NCBI GenBank assembly: GCA_016197405.1
Contig: JACPVR010000004.1
Span: forward strand, 1 to 64,000
Reading direction: 5' to 3'
Origin: Mycobacterium sp.
GTDB taxonomy: Bacteria; Actinomycetota; Actinomycetes; Mycobacteriales; Mycobacteriaceae
DNA: 64,000 nt
Positions 49,130 through 57,081 of this stretch are shown here, piece by piece (the first letter of the stretch is position 1; every line of letters starts with the position of its first letter). The notes under the pieces were generated by a model. It did no database searches and was not told the DNA's origin. It was given only the letters and a program-made list of their open reading frames with translations. The translations under genes were made by a program, and so were the position numbers.

Positions 49130-50659
49130 GTGGAAGCGACCCTGCACCGATTCGTGCGACTGCTGCGACTCGGCGGTGTGCGCGTGTCGATTCCCGAGGC
49201 CCTCGACGCCATGCGGTGCGCCGGCCAGCCCGGAGTGTTGTCGTCGCGCGCCGTGCTGCGTACGGCATTGCGCGTCGCACTGGTCAAGGACCACCGCGAC
49301 GAGCCGATTTTCGACGAGATCTTCGACGCGTTCTTCGCGCTGGTCAAAGTCGGTGAGGACCAAACCGGGCACGGGCACGGCCACGCCCACGACGATCTGT
49401 CCGATACCGGTGCACTGGAATCGTTCACGTTGTCCGAGGAGCCCAGCGAGACTCCACAGGAGGGACACGAGCACGGCAAACCGGCCAGCATCCGCGAGTA
49501 CTTCAAACAGGAGGACCTCGCACAGCGATACAACCTGCACCAGGAGGCCAACAAGATCGACCTGGCGGCGTTGACCGACCAGATCGCCTTCTCGAAGGAA
49601 CAAACCGGTTCTGGTCACGAGAACTACCGCATCGAGCTGGAAGCCGACCGCCTGCACGGTGCCGGGGCCCCGGGCAGCCTGTCGACCAACTCCGGCACCC
49701 ACGTCGATGCCGAGCTGACCATCGCCGAACAACATGCGCTGCTGGGCTGGCTGGCCGAACTGGACGACAACGAGGGCGACGAGTCCGATGCCGCGGCCCT
49801 GCGCAAGCGGCTGGCCGGCGTCCTGGAGAACCTGCCCGCCGCCCTCAAGCGCCATCTGGAGGCGCTGCTGGCATTGGAGGACCGCATCGTCGAGGCCCGC
49901 GAACAACGCGAGGCCAGCATCGAGCGGATCAGCGAAACCGAGCGCGCCGAGTTGGAGGATTCGCTGCGCCGGCTGGCCCGCACGTTGCACGGCGGTCTGA
50001 CGCACCGGCGCCGGACGGCCGCGTCCGGGCGGGTGGATTCGGGACGGACCATGCGGCGCAACATGCGCTTCGACGGTGTGCCGTTCGTGCCGGTGACCAG
50101 CAAGCGGGCCGAGGACCGGCCACGGCTGGTGGTGCTCGCCGATGTCAGCCTGTCCGTGCGGGCCACCTCGCGGTTCACCCTCAATCTGGTGCACGGGCTG
50201 CAGGACCTGTTCACCCAGGTGCGCTCATTCGTCTTCGTCGCCGATATCGCCGAGACCACCGAGCTTTTTCACGACTACCCGGCGGAGCAGGCCCTGGGAC
50301 TGATATTCGGCGATGTGGGAGCAGACCTCGTCGACACCGCGGCGAACTCCGACTACGGCGCGGTCTTCGGGGATTTCCTGGCCGAGCACTCCTCGGCGGT
50401 GAGCCGGCGGACCACGGTCGTGGTGCTGGGGGACGGCCGCAACAACGGTAACGACGCGAACCTGGCGGCGTTCGAGGAGATCACCCGGCGCGCGCGGGAG
50501 ACGGTCTGGCTGACGCCCGAGCCGCGCTATTCGTGGGGGCTCGGCGCTTGCGATCTGCCCGCATACGCCGAGTACTGCGACCGGGTGCGGGTGGTCCGTG
50601 ACCTGGCCGGACTCGAACACACCGCGCACGTGTTCGCCACCGAGGCGGTGGGGCGATGA
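49130..50659 (+). CDS. CoxE-like vWA protein, partner of MoxR ATPase
   Basis: The 509-residue protein has a helical N-terminal domain, a histidine cluster (His81, 83, 85 and 87 in GHGHGHAHDD) and a second short one (EGHEHGKP), a long central coiled region, and a C-terminal von Willebrand A domain. Its MIDAS motif is LADVSLSVRATS (about residue 338), with later VVLGDGRNN. CoxE-type proteins work with CoxD/MoxR ATPases in metal-enzyme maturation. It starts at GTG 49130; its end overlaps a possible upstream start of the next gene (ATGA at 50656). Confidence 0.88.
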   Translation: MEATLHRFVRLLRLGGVRVSIPEALDAMRCAGQPGVLSSRAVLRTALRVALVKDHRDEPIFDEIFDAFFALVKVGEDQTGHGHGHAHDDLSDTGALESFTLSEEPSETPQEGHEHGKPASIREYFKQEDLAQRYNLHQEANKIDLAALTDQIAFSKEQTGSGHENYRIELEADRLHGAGAPGSLSTNSGTHVDAELTIAEQHALLGWLAELDDNEGDESDAAALRKRLAGVLENLPAALKRHLEALLALEDRIVEAREQREASIERISETERAELEDSLRRLARTLHGGLTHRRRTAASGRVDSGRTMRRNMRFDGVPFVPVTSKRAEDRPRLVVLADVSLSVRATSRFTLNLVHGLQDLFTQVRSFVFVADIAETTELFHDYPAEQALGLIFGDVGADLVDTAANSDYGAVFGDFLAEHSSAVSRRTTVVVLGDGRNNGNDANLAAFEEITRRARETVWLTPEPRYSWGLGACDLPAYAEYCDRVRVVRDLAGLEHTAHVFATEAVGR

Positions 50660-50766
50660 GAGTCGGTCCGACCCGGTTGGCCGGGCAGTACGGAGGTCGT
50701 AGGGTGGATCCAGAATTGTTGTCTGGGTCACACGTGGGCCCCGTGCACGGTATCCGAGGCAGAACG

Positions 50767-51984
50767 GTGGCGAAAATGGACCCGGAGCGGACGCGGTACG
50801 CGCCGACGGCCGCGGCCTACCGCGACTCGGCACCCGCACGGGTACTGAAGTTCCATGCGCCCGAGATCGTCTTCGGCGTCGACTCGATGGTGGAAGCGGC
50901 CCACGCCGCGCTACGGCTCGGTGCGCTTCGGCCCATGCTCGTCACCGATCCTGGACTGATCGCCGCCGGCTGGGCGCAGGAGATGGTCGACCACCTCAAG
51001 GAGCAGGGGATCACCGCACGGGTGTGGAGTGCGCTGACACCCAACCCGAAAGACCACGAGATCGCCGCGGGCTATCAGGCTTACCGCGAACACGGCTGCG
51101 ACGTGCTGGTGGCGGTGGGCGGCGGATCGGTCATCGACGCCGCCAAAGGCGTGGCGATCCTGGCAGCCAACGGCGGCAACATCCTCGACTACGAAGGTGT
51201 CGACAAGGCGCCCATGCCGATCCCGCCGCTGGTGGTCGTGCCCTCGACATCGGGTACCGGTGCCGATGTCTCCCAGTTCTGCATCGTCACCGACACCACG
51301 CGCAACACCAAGATCACCATCCTGGGCCGCTCACTGGTGCCCGATGTCACGGTGATCGATCCGCGGTTGCTGACCACGATGCCCGAATGGCTCAACGCGG
51401 CCACCGGTCTGGACGCACTCACGCACGGTATCGAAGCCTTTGTGTCCCTTGGGCACAACCAGCTCACCGACCATCACGCCTTGCGGGCGGTGCAGATGGT
51501 GACCGACAACCTGGTGTGCACCATCGAGCGGCCTGCCGATATGCAGGCACGAATCCTGATGGCGCAGGCCGCACTCGAAGCCGGTCTGGCCTTCACCAAT
51601 GCCATCCTGGGCGCGGCGCACGCGATGAGCCACCAAGTCGGTGGCCTGCTGGACCTGCCGCACGGCGTCATCAACGGCGTGCTGCTGCCGCACGTGATCC
51701 GGTTCAACGCCGATGCGGATCCGGGCCCCTACAAGGTGATCGCCGAAGCATTGGGCCTGGCCGATCCCGGCATGCCGGCAGCCGAGGCCGCGTTCGCCCT
51801 GGCCGACCGGATCGAGCGGTTGGCCGTCAGCGTCGGAGTGCCGCGGGGTCTCGCGCAGCTGGGCGTCAGCGATGACGACGTACCCCGGCTCGCCGCGACC
51901 GCACTGCAGGATGCGTGTATGACGACCAATCCCCGCCAGGCCGACGAGGCGCAGATGCAGGCGCTGTTCCGGGCCGCGATGTGA
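50767..51984 (+). CDS. Iron-type alcohol dehydrogenase, 1,3-propanediol-dehydrogenase-like
   Basis: The roughly 405-residue group III alcohol dehydrogenase is distinct from Mno: VAVGGGSVIDAAKGVAILA, VPSTSGTGADVSQF, metal ligands in GLDALTHGIEAF, and AHAMSHQVGGLLDLPHG. The corresponding M. smegmatis gene is annotated as 1,3-propanediol dehydrogenase. I chose GTG 50767 because GAGG stands 6-7 nt upstream and the length fits the family; ATG 50656, overlapping the vWA stop, would add 37 atypical residues. Its stop overlaps the kinase gene (GTGA). Confidence 0.87.
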   Translation: MAKMDPERTRYAPTAAAYRDSAPARVLKFHAPEIVFGVDSMVEAAHAALRLGALRPMLVTDPGLIAAGWAQEMVDHLKEQGITARVWSALTPNPKDHEIAAGYQAYREHGCDVLVAVGGGSVIDAAKGVAILAANGGNILDYEGVDKAPMPIPPLVVVPSTSGTGADVSQFCIVTDTTRNTKITILGRSLVPDVTVIDPRLLTTMPEWLNAATGLDALTHGIEAFVSLGHNQLTDHHALRAVQMVTDNLVCTIERPADMQARILMAQAALEAGLAFTNAILGAAHAMSHQVGGLLDLPHGVINGVLLPHVIRFNADADPGPYKVIAEALGLADPGMPAAEAAFALADRIERLAVSVGVPRGLAQLGVSDDDVPRLAATALQDACMTTNPRQADEAQMQALFRAAM

Positions 51985-53342
51985 GCCAAGAACTTTCGCG
52001 CACACCGGACCGGCACGCGACGTTGCGGCCCCCGGATCTGGAGCAGCTCACCGGCCTGCGCTCCGGCAAGGGCACGTTCTATCCGGAACTGCGGCTCACC
52101 GCTCAGCGATTGGACCGCGTGGTGATGGCGCTGGATGCCATATCCCGCGCGCTGGTGCAAACCACCGAGGGCCCGGAGAATCTGGTCCGCGCGGTGGCCG
52201 AAGCCGCGCGGACCCACCTCGACGCCGACTGGGTGGTGCTGGCGCTGGCCGATGGCGCGCTGCCGGAGGCCAGTCCGCGGCACCTGATCCTGGACTCGGT
52301 GGGTACCGCCTACGCTTTCGAAGGCCTCGGTGGGGCAATGGATCCGGGCCCGCACCTGCCCGATGTCGTGCTCAACAGGCTCAACGACATCCTGCGCGGG
52401 CAGCTCGCCCAGTTCCGGCTGCCGGTGATCGAGCGTCAGCATGCACATGTCCCCATCGAACTCGACGGCGAGGTCATCGGTGCTTTCGCGGCGTGGACAC
52501 CGCACAGCCGTACCCTGGACAGCTCCGACGAGGTGGTCATGCGGATCCTGGCCAGCCAGACGGCGGTGGCGCTGCAGAATTGCGCACTGTTCTCCAAATC
52601 TCAAGCGCTGCTGGCGCACTCGGAGGCGCGCAATGCCGAGCTGCTGGCCACCCAACGTGAACTCGGCGCAGCGCAGCGCCATCAGGTACTGGATTCCGAA
52701 CGGCACCGGATAGCGCGCGAGCTGCACGACAGCGTCGCCCAGACGGTGCTGTCGGCGGGAATGCAGATCGAGGTGTGCCGCAGTGAGGCCGAATCACTGC
52801 CGGCAGCAGACGAACTCATCGAACGCCTGGACCTGGCCAAGGATCTGAGCCGCTCCGCGGTCGAACAACTGCGCTCGGCGATCTATGCCCTCAACCATCC
52901 CGGCGATGCGCAGCGGTCCAGCCTGACCGAGATGCTGCAACAACTGGCCACCGTACACATGCCCGAAGATCTGCGAGTTTCGCTGCGGGTCAGCGGCCCA
53001 GCCGTCGAGCTGCCCAGCGATCTGGAGCACGCGCTGCTGCGCATCGCCGGTGAGGCACTGTTCAACACCGCCATGCACGGCCACGCGACCAGGGCGATCA
53101 TCCAGCTCACGTACGCGGCCAGCGCCGTCACACTGTCCATCGCCGACGATGGCACCGGCGAACCTGACAAGCTCCGGATGATGCTGCGGCTCACCGAGGC
53201 TGCCGATGTCGACGGGCATCACCGTGGGCTGGCCAACATGCGGGCCCGGGCCCGTGAGCACGGCGGCACGTTCGAGGTGCAGCGCTCGCGTATCGGCGGT
53301 GTGCGCGTGGTGGCCCGGATACCGCGTGCGCGGGAAAGGTGA
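51981..53342 (+). CDS. mnoS: NarL-type sensor histidine kinase MnoS
   Basis: The roughly 453-residue soluble kinase has an N-terminal GAF domain (about 45-210; DADWVVLALADG, HVPIELDGEVIGAFAAW), a HisKA_3 dimerisation helix with phospho-His in HRIARELHDSVAQTVLSAG, and an ATPase domain (RIAGEALFNTAMHGHA, IADDGTG, HHRGLANMRARA). In M. smegmatis MnoS-MnoR controls the adjacent dehydrogenases in response to 1,3-propanediol. GTG start overlaps the preceding stop by 4 bp; mnoR follows after 6 bp. No membrane segment, so it senses an internal signal. Confidence 0.85.
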   Translation: MSQELSRTPDRHATLRPPDLEQLTGLRSGKGTFYPELRLTAQRLDRVVMALDAISRALVQTTEGPENLVRAVAEAARTHLDADWVVLALADGALPEASPRHLILDSVGTAYAFEGLGGAMDPGPHLPDVVLNRLNDILRGQLAQFRLPVIERQHAHVPIELDGEVIGAFAAWTPHSRTLDSSDEVVMRILASQTAVALQNCALFSKSQALLAHSEARNAELLATQRELGAAQRHQVLDSERHRIARELHDSVAQTVLSAGMQIEVCRSEAESLPAADELIERLDLAKDLSRSAVEQLRSAIYALNHPGDAQRSSLTEMLQQLATVHMPEDLRVSLRVSGPAVELPSDLEHALLRIAGEALFNTAMHGHATRAIIQLTYAASAVTLSIADDGTGEPDKLRMMLRLTEAADVDGHHRGLANMRARAREHGGTFEVQRSRIGGVRVVARIPRARER

Positions 53343-53348
53343 GAACAC

Positions 53349-53987
53349 ATGACACCGATCAGACTGGTGTTGGTCGACGACCACGCAATCCTGCGGCAGG
53401 GTCTGCGCTCGGTACTCGAACGTGAGGCCGATCTCGAAGTCGTCGGGGAGGCGGCCTCCGAGGACGAAGCCGTCGCTGTCGTGGCCGCCACCACTCCCGA
53501 TGTCGTGCTGCTCGACCTGAAACTGTCCGCCGGTTCGGACTATGAGGGATTGACGTTGTGCAACAAGCTGTCCCGCGCACATGAGGGCTTGGGACTGTTG
53601 GTGCTCACGACGTTTCTGGACGAGGATCTGGTGGTGCGCGCCGTGCATTCAGGTGCGCTCGGGTACGTGGTCAAGGATGTCGACACCACCGAGTTGGTCC
53701 GTGCCATCCGGGCGATATCGGCGGGTGAGAGTGCTTTCGATTCACGCAGCGCCGGCGCGGTGGTGCGGGCGCTGTCCGGCCGGGGGGAACATCGTCAACA
53801 GCTGACCGATCGCGAGATCGAAGTGCTGCGGCTGCTGGCGGCGGGACTGTCCAACAGCAAGATCGGCGAGGAGTTGTTCATCTCGGCGACCACGGCCAAG
53901 TTTCACGTCAGCAATATCATGCGCAAGCTTGAGGCGACCCGCAGGGCCGAAGCGGTGTACGCCGCCAGCAAACGCGGCCTCATCTGA
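53349..53987 (+). CDS. mnoR: NarL/LuxR-type response regulator MnoR
   Basis: The 212-residue regulator has a receiver domain (LVLVDDHAILRQGLRSVL; phospho-acceptor Asp in VVLLDLKLSAG) and a C-terminal LuxR-type helix-turn-helix (LTDREIEVLRLLAAGLSNSK, then HVSNIMRKLEATRRAEAVYA). It is paired with MnoS and should act on the mno promoter and possibly on the divergent mftM/mftA promoters 1 kb downstream, which share an 11-bp motif. Confidence 0.87.
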   Translation: MTPIRLVLVDDHAILRQGLRSVLEREADLEVVGEAASEDEAVAVVAATTPDVVLLDLKLSAGSDYEGLTLCNKLSRAHEGLGLLVLTTFLDEDLVVRAVHSGALGYVVKDVDTTELVRAIRAISAGESAFDSRSAGAVVRALSGRGEHRQQLTDREIEVLRLLAAGLSNSKIGEELFISATTAKFHVSNIMRKLEATRRAEAVYAASKRGLI

Positions 53988-54000
53988 CTACCGCGAGCGT

Positions 54001-54021
54001 GCGTGTCCCCGGCCGACACGC
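54001..54021. terminator. Hairpin between convergent mnoR and mftM
   Basis: GCGTGTC (54001-54007) and GACACGC (54015-54021) pair around a 7-nt loop, 14 bp after the mnoR stop and 40 bp before the mftM stop. The right part shares CGACACGCCGTG with the repeats at 149 and 1079. Confidence 0.6.
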
Positions 54022-54060
54022 CGTGAAATTCTCGTATTCCGCGCACTGTCGCACCCAGTG

Positions 54061-54963
54061 TCAGCGGTCGAGAACCAGCCAGCCACCGTGGAATTCCGAG
54101 ACCGCCGCGGTGACGCCGGGATGTTCGGCGCACAATTGGATGCCCAACCGGGCCAGGCTGTCGAGGTCGAAACACTGTACGTGTCCGTAACATTCGCGCG
54201 GCGCCTGCTCGAAGGGCACCGCGACCACGACCCGTCGCCGCGCCAACCGCAGTGCCTCGGTGAGCACGGTGCGCCCGGCCGGCCCGGACAGATGTTCGAG
54301 CAGATGCAATACCGTCACGGTATCGGCCGAGGAGTCGGGTAGTGGCACCGCGGTGGCATCACAGGCCATGGTGCGCAGCGGACGGCCCAGCCGGGCACTC
54401 ATCCGCCCCAGCAAGTCCATCGTCGCCACGCTGAGATCTGTTGCCAATACGTCGATCCCGCTCATCGCGACGCGCAGCGGGAAGAACCCGAAACAGGAAC
54501 CGAGGTCGATCAGCCGGTTGCCCTCGACAAGTTCGGCGGCGCGGCGGTGCACGGGGGCGAACGCGGCCTCACCGTGTTCGAGTTCACGAAGCGAGTTGCG
54601 GTAGAACCGGGACCAGGACGCCACGCCCCCGTCGACGGTGGAGCGCACCACCCCGGTGAAGACCATCTCGAACTCCGGTCTGCCGTGCAGCGCGCCGGAG
54701 TCGACGAGTTCGTCGGCCAACAGCACGGCCAGCTCGTCGGAAAGCTCTTCAGGCCCCAGATCGTGTTCTACGGTGAGGTTTTCGCCGTGCCGGGTGACGC
54801 AGAACCTCGGGGTGCACACGGAATTCGATGCGTCATGGGACCGGTGCGCACCGGCGCGGCGCCGGACCTGGACGCCGTGTGCGCTCCAGCTGCCGCGCGG
54901 TGAGGGCGCCAGCGGATCGAGCTGAACCGAACCGGAATCCGGCGCGAGCGCGGTAAGGGGCAT
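54061..54963 (-). CDS. mftM: Mycofactocin oligosaccharide methyltransferase MftM
   Basis: The roughly 300-residue SAM-dependent methyltransferase has a class I fold in its second half: LIDLGSCFGFFPLRVA (motif I), MACDATAVPLPDSSADTV and ECYGHVQCFDLDSLARLG. The N-terminal third is specific to this family. In M. smegmatis the methyltransferase at this locus (next to mnoSR) methylates the glucose chain of mycofactocin. The assignment rests on gene neighbourhood, architecture and the adjacent mftA. ATG 54963 is preceded by a TAACGT -10 element so close that the mRNA would be leaderless or nearly so. Confidence 0.75.
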   Translation of the reverse strand: MPLTALAPDSGSVQLDPLAPSPRGSWSAHGVQVRRRAGAHRSHDASNSVCTPRFCVTRHGENLTVEHDLGPEELSDELAVLLADELVDSGALHGRPEFEMVFTGVVRSTVDGGVASWSRFYRNSLRELEHGEAAFAPVHRRAAELVEGNRLIDLGSCFGFFPLRVAMSGIDVLATDLSVATMDLLGRMSARLGRPLRTMACDATAVPLPDSSADTVTVLHLLEHLSGPAGRTVLTEALRLARRRVVVAVPFEQAPRECYGHVQCFDLDSLARLGIQLCAEHPGVTAAVSEFHGGWLVLDR

Positions 54964-54971
54964 GTCGTACA

Positions 54972-54977
54972 ACGTTA
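54972..54977 (-). promoter_or_regulatory. -10 element of mftM
   Basis: TAACGT on the minus strand ends 8 nt before the mftM ATG, so transcription would begin at or next to the start codon, a leaderless arrangement common in mycobacteria. Confidence 0.5.
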
Positions 54978-55040
54978 TTGACCATGCACGGCTCCTCGCG
55001 CGATCCGACCGGGCGTTCTTTGCGGCCCGGCCGGGTGGGT

Positions 55041-55057
55041 GGGCAACTGCCCGTTCG
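55041..55057. promoter_or_regulatory. Motif shared with the mno upstream region
   Basis: CTGCCCGTTCG at 55047-55057 is identical to the right arm of the inverted repeat at 46554-46564. It forms a shorter palindrome here (GGGCA, 2 nt, TGCCC; 55041-55052). It lies between divergent mftM and mftA, 70 bp before the mftA start. Both motif copies are followed by an AATT-containing stretch. Confidence 0.45.
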
Positions 55058-55126
55058 GTGAGTTCAATTTCGCTGCCGGTGGCCATAGCGTGAAGACACA
55101 TCCCAGCCGAGATTGAGGAGACGGCC

Positions 55127-55219
55127 ATGGAACACGGCGAAGAAGTCGGCGGCGACGAGCTGCTGTCCGAGACGCTCGTCGAAGAGGTCTCGATCGACGG
55201 GATGTGCGGAGTCTACTGA
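55127..55219 (+). CDS. mftA: Mycofactocin precursor peptide MftA
   Basis: The 30-residue peptide ends in IDGMCGVY, the invariant C-terminus of MftA in which the final Val-Tyr becomes the redox core of mycofactocin. The leader is acidic (EEVGGDELL, then LVEEV). GAGGAG at 55115-55120 is 6 nt before the ATG. MftA is normally followed by mftB (leader-binding), mftC (radical SAM), mftD, mftE and mftF; here the next gene, 41 bp on, is mftD. It is probably an extra copy served by enzymes encoded elsewhere. Confidence 0.93.
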   Translation: MEHGEEVGGDELLSETLVEEVSIDGMCGVY

Positions 55220-55260
55220 GGCTTCGCACGCCTGCAGCGATGTTCTAGAGGAGAGAGATC

Positions 55261-56436
55261 ATGGCCAGGACCGGTTGGTTCGAGACAGTCGCCGAGGCTC
55301 AGCGGCGCGCCGCCCGACGGCTGCCGCCCAGTGTGTACAGCGCACTCGTGGCGGGTTCCGAGCGTGGAGTGACGGTGGACGACAACACCGCCGCGTTCAC
55401 CGAGCTGGGCTTCGCCCCGCATGTCGCGGGCCTGTCCAGCAAGCGCGATATGGCCACGACGGTCATGGGACAGTCACTGTCGATGCCGGTGTTCATCTCA
55501 CCGACCGGGGTGCAGGCCGTCCATCCCGACGGTGAGGTCGCGGTCGCCCGCGCCGCCGCCGCGCGCGGTACCGCGATGAGCCTGTCGTCATTCGCCAGCA
55601 AGCCCGTCGAAGAGGTGGCCGCGGCCAACCCGCAGACGTTCTTCCAGATGTACTGGACCGGCGGACGCGACAAGTTGGTGGCGCGGATGGAACGCGCACG
55701 GGCGGCGGGTGCGGTCGGCCTCATCGTCACGACCGACTGGTCGTTCTCCAGCGGCCGGGATTGGGGCAGCCCGGCGATCCCGGAGAAGATGGATCTGCGT
55801 GCCATGCTGCGTTTCGCCCCGGAGGGCATCCGACGGCCGGGCTGGCTGTGGGAGTTCGCCAAGACCGGCAAGGTTCCCGACCTGACCGCCCCAAACCTCG
55901 CCGACGGGACCGCACCCGCCCCGACGTTCTTCGGCGCCTACGGGGAGTGGATGCAGACCCCGCTGCCGAGTTGGGCCGATATCGCCTGGCTGCGCGAACA
56001 GTGGGGCGGGCCGTTCCTGCTGAAAGGCGTGATGCGCGTCGACGACGCCCAACGTGCCGTCGACGCCGGGGTCACCGCCATCTCGGTGTCCAACCACGGC
56101 GGCAACAACCTGGACGGCACACCGGCCCCGATCAGGGCGCTGCCGGCCATCGCCGAAGCCGTCGGCTCGCAGATCGAGATCGTGCTCGACGGTGGGATCC
56201 GGCGCGGCAGCGACGTGGTCAAGGCGGTGGCACTCGGTGCCCGCGCGGTGATGCTGGGGCGCGCCTACCTGTGGGGGCTCGCCGCCGGCGGGCAGGCCGG
56301 CGTCGAGAACGTCCTCGATATCCTGCGCGGCGGGATCGACTCCGCGCTGCTGGGCCTCGGGCTATCCTCGATTCAGGAACTCCGGCCCGCCGACTTGGTG
56401 ATCCCCGACGGATTCCGGCGAGACCTGGGCGTCTAG
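55261..56436 (+). CDS. mftD: Pre-mycofactocin synthase MftD
   Basis: MftD oxidatively deaminates the Val-Tyr-derived heterocycle to give the redox-active carbonyl of pre-mycofactocin. The 391-residue protein is an FMN-dependent alpha-hydroxy-acid dehydrogenase fold: PVFISPTGVQAVHPDGEVAV, FQMYWTGGRDK, the catalytic His in SVSNHGGNNLDGTPA, and LDGGIRRGSDVVKAVALGA for the FMN phosphate. In lactate or glycolate oxidases the His is followed by a substrate-binding Arg (HGGRQLD); here Asn replaces it, as in MftD. AGAGGAG precedes the ATG. It directly follows mftA. Confidence 0.92.
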   Translation: MARTGWFETVAEAQRRAARRLPPSVYSALVAGSERGVTVDDNTAAFTELGFAPHVAGLSSKRDMATTVMGQSLSMPVFISPTGVQAVHPDGEVAVARAAAARGTAMSLSSFASKPVEEVAAANPQTFFQMYWTGGRDKLVARMERARAAGAVGLIVTTDWSFSSGRDWGSPAIPEKMDLRAMLRFAPEGIRRPGWLWEFAKTGKVPDLTAPNLADGTAPAPTFFGAYGEWMQTPLPSWADIAWLREQWGGPFLLKGVMRVDDAQRAVDAGVTAISVSNHGGNNLDGTPAPIRALPAIAEAVGSQIEIVLDGGIRRGSDVVKAVALGARAVMLGRAYLWGLAAGGQAGVENVLDILRGGIDSALLGLGLSSIQELRPADLVIPDGFRRDLGV

Positions 56437-57002
56437 CCGTCCTTCGCGCAGATCTGGTTGACGTCGTCGGACGCGTCGTCGATCTGGTTCTCCTGCTCGT
56501 CGATCTGGGCCGGCGTGCTCTGACCGTGGCCCGCGGAGAACTCCAGCAGCGCATTGGTGTACCCGCGGATGGCCTGGGCCACCTCGGTCGGGGTGTTGGG
56601 TGAGACCAGGCTGTCGAGCTGCGTGACGATGGCGGCCTCGGCTGTGGAGAACGTCGACGTGGCGTCCTGTACCGCGCGGTCGTTCCATTGCCAGCCCGGT
56701 GTACTGACCACGGGCAGCCAAGCCCGGTACGCCTGCACCCACTGCCTGCTGGCCAGCGTGAATGCGTTACATGCCTGGGCCCCGGCCTGATTGGTGGTCA
56801 GCGACTTGTCCGGCGGCGCGGCGGCAGCGGCGACGGGCGGCCGCTGGGCGGTGATCAGCACGGCCAGGGCGCTGCCCGCCAAACCCGCGACGATCACCGC
56901 GGCGGCGGCGATCCCGGCGATCCAGGGCGGAACACCGGTTCGCCGTTCGAATGCGCCGGGAGTGCGTTCTGGTGTCGCGACCGACGCGGGCGGGATAGTC
57001 AT
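56433..57002 (-). CDS. Membrane-anchored hypothetical protein
   Basis: The 189-residue protein has a 29-residue cytoplasmic tail, one transmembrane helix (WIAGIAAAAVIVAGLAGSAL) and an extracytoplasmic helical domain with two cysteines (AQACNAF, NQICAKDG) probably linked by a disulfide. It has the general plan of mycobacterial single-pass proteins, including the one at 19815, but I recognise no family. Its stop overlaps that of convergent mftD by 4 bp, and it is the last gene on its strand after the ligase gene. Confidence 0.75.
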   Translation of the reverse strand: MTIPPASVATPERTPGAFERRTGVPPWIAGIAAAAVIVAGLAGSALAVLITAQRPPVAAAAAPPDKSLTTNQAGAQACNAFTLASRQWVQAYRAWLPVVSTPGWQWNDRAVQDATSTFSTAEAAIVTQLDSLVSPNTPTEVAQAIRGYTNALLEFSAGHGQSTPAQIDEQENQIDDASDDVNQICAKDG

Positions 57003-57081
57003 AGCTGCAGGATTCTACTGAGACGCGCTGGCTCCCAAGCGATTCTCGACATGTTGTCCGCGGACCGCGTCGAGCTCGGCA

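Noticed and set aside
54061..54963. Generic methyltransferase unrelated to mycofactocin
   Set aside because: Possible, but the family-specific N-terminal third and position between mnoR and mftA favour MftM; confidence was lowered accordingly.
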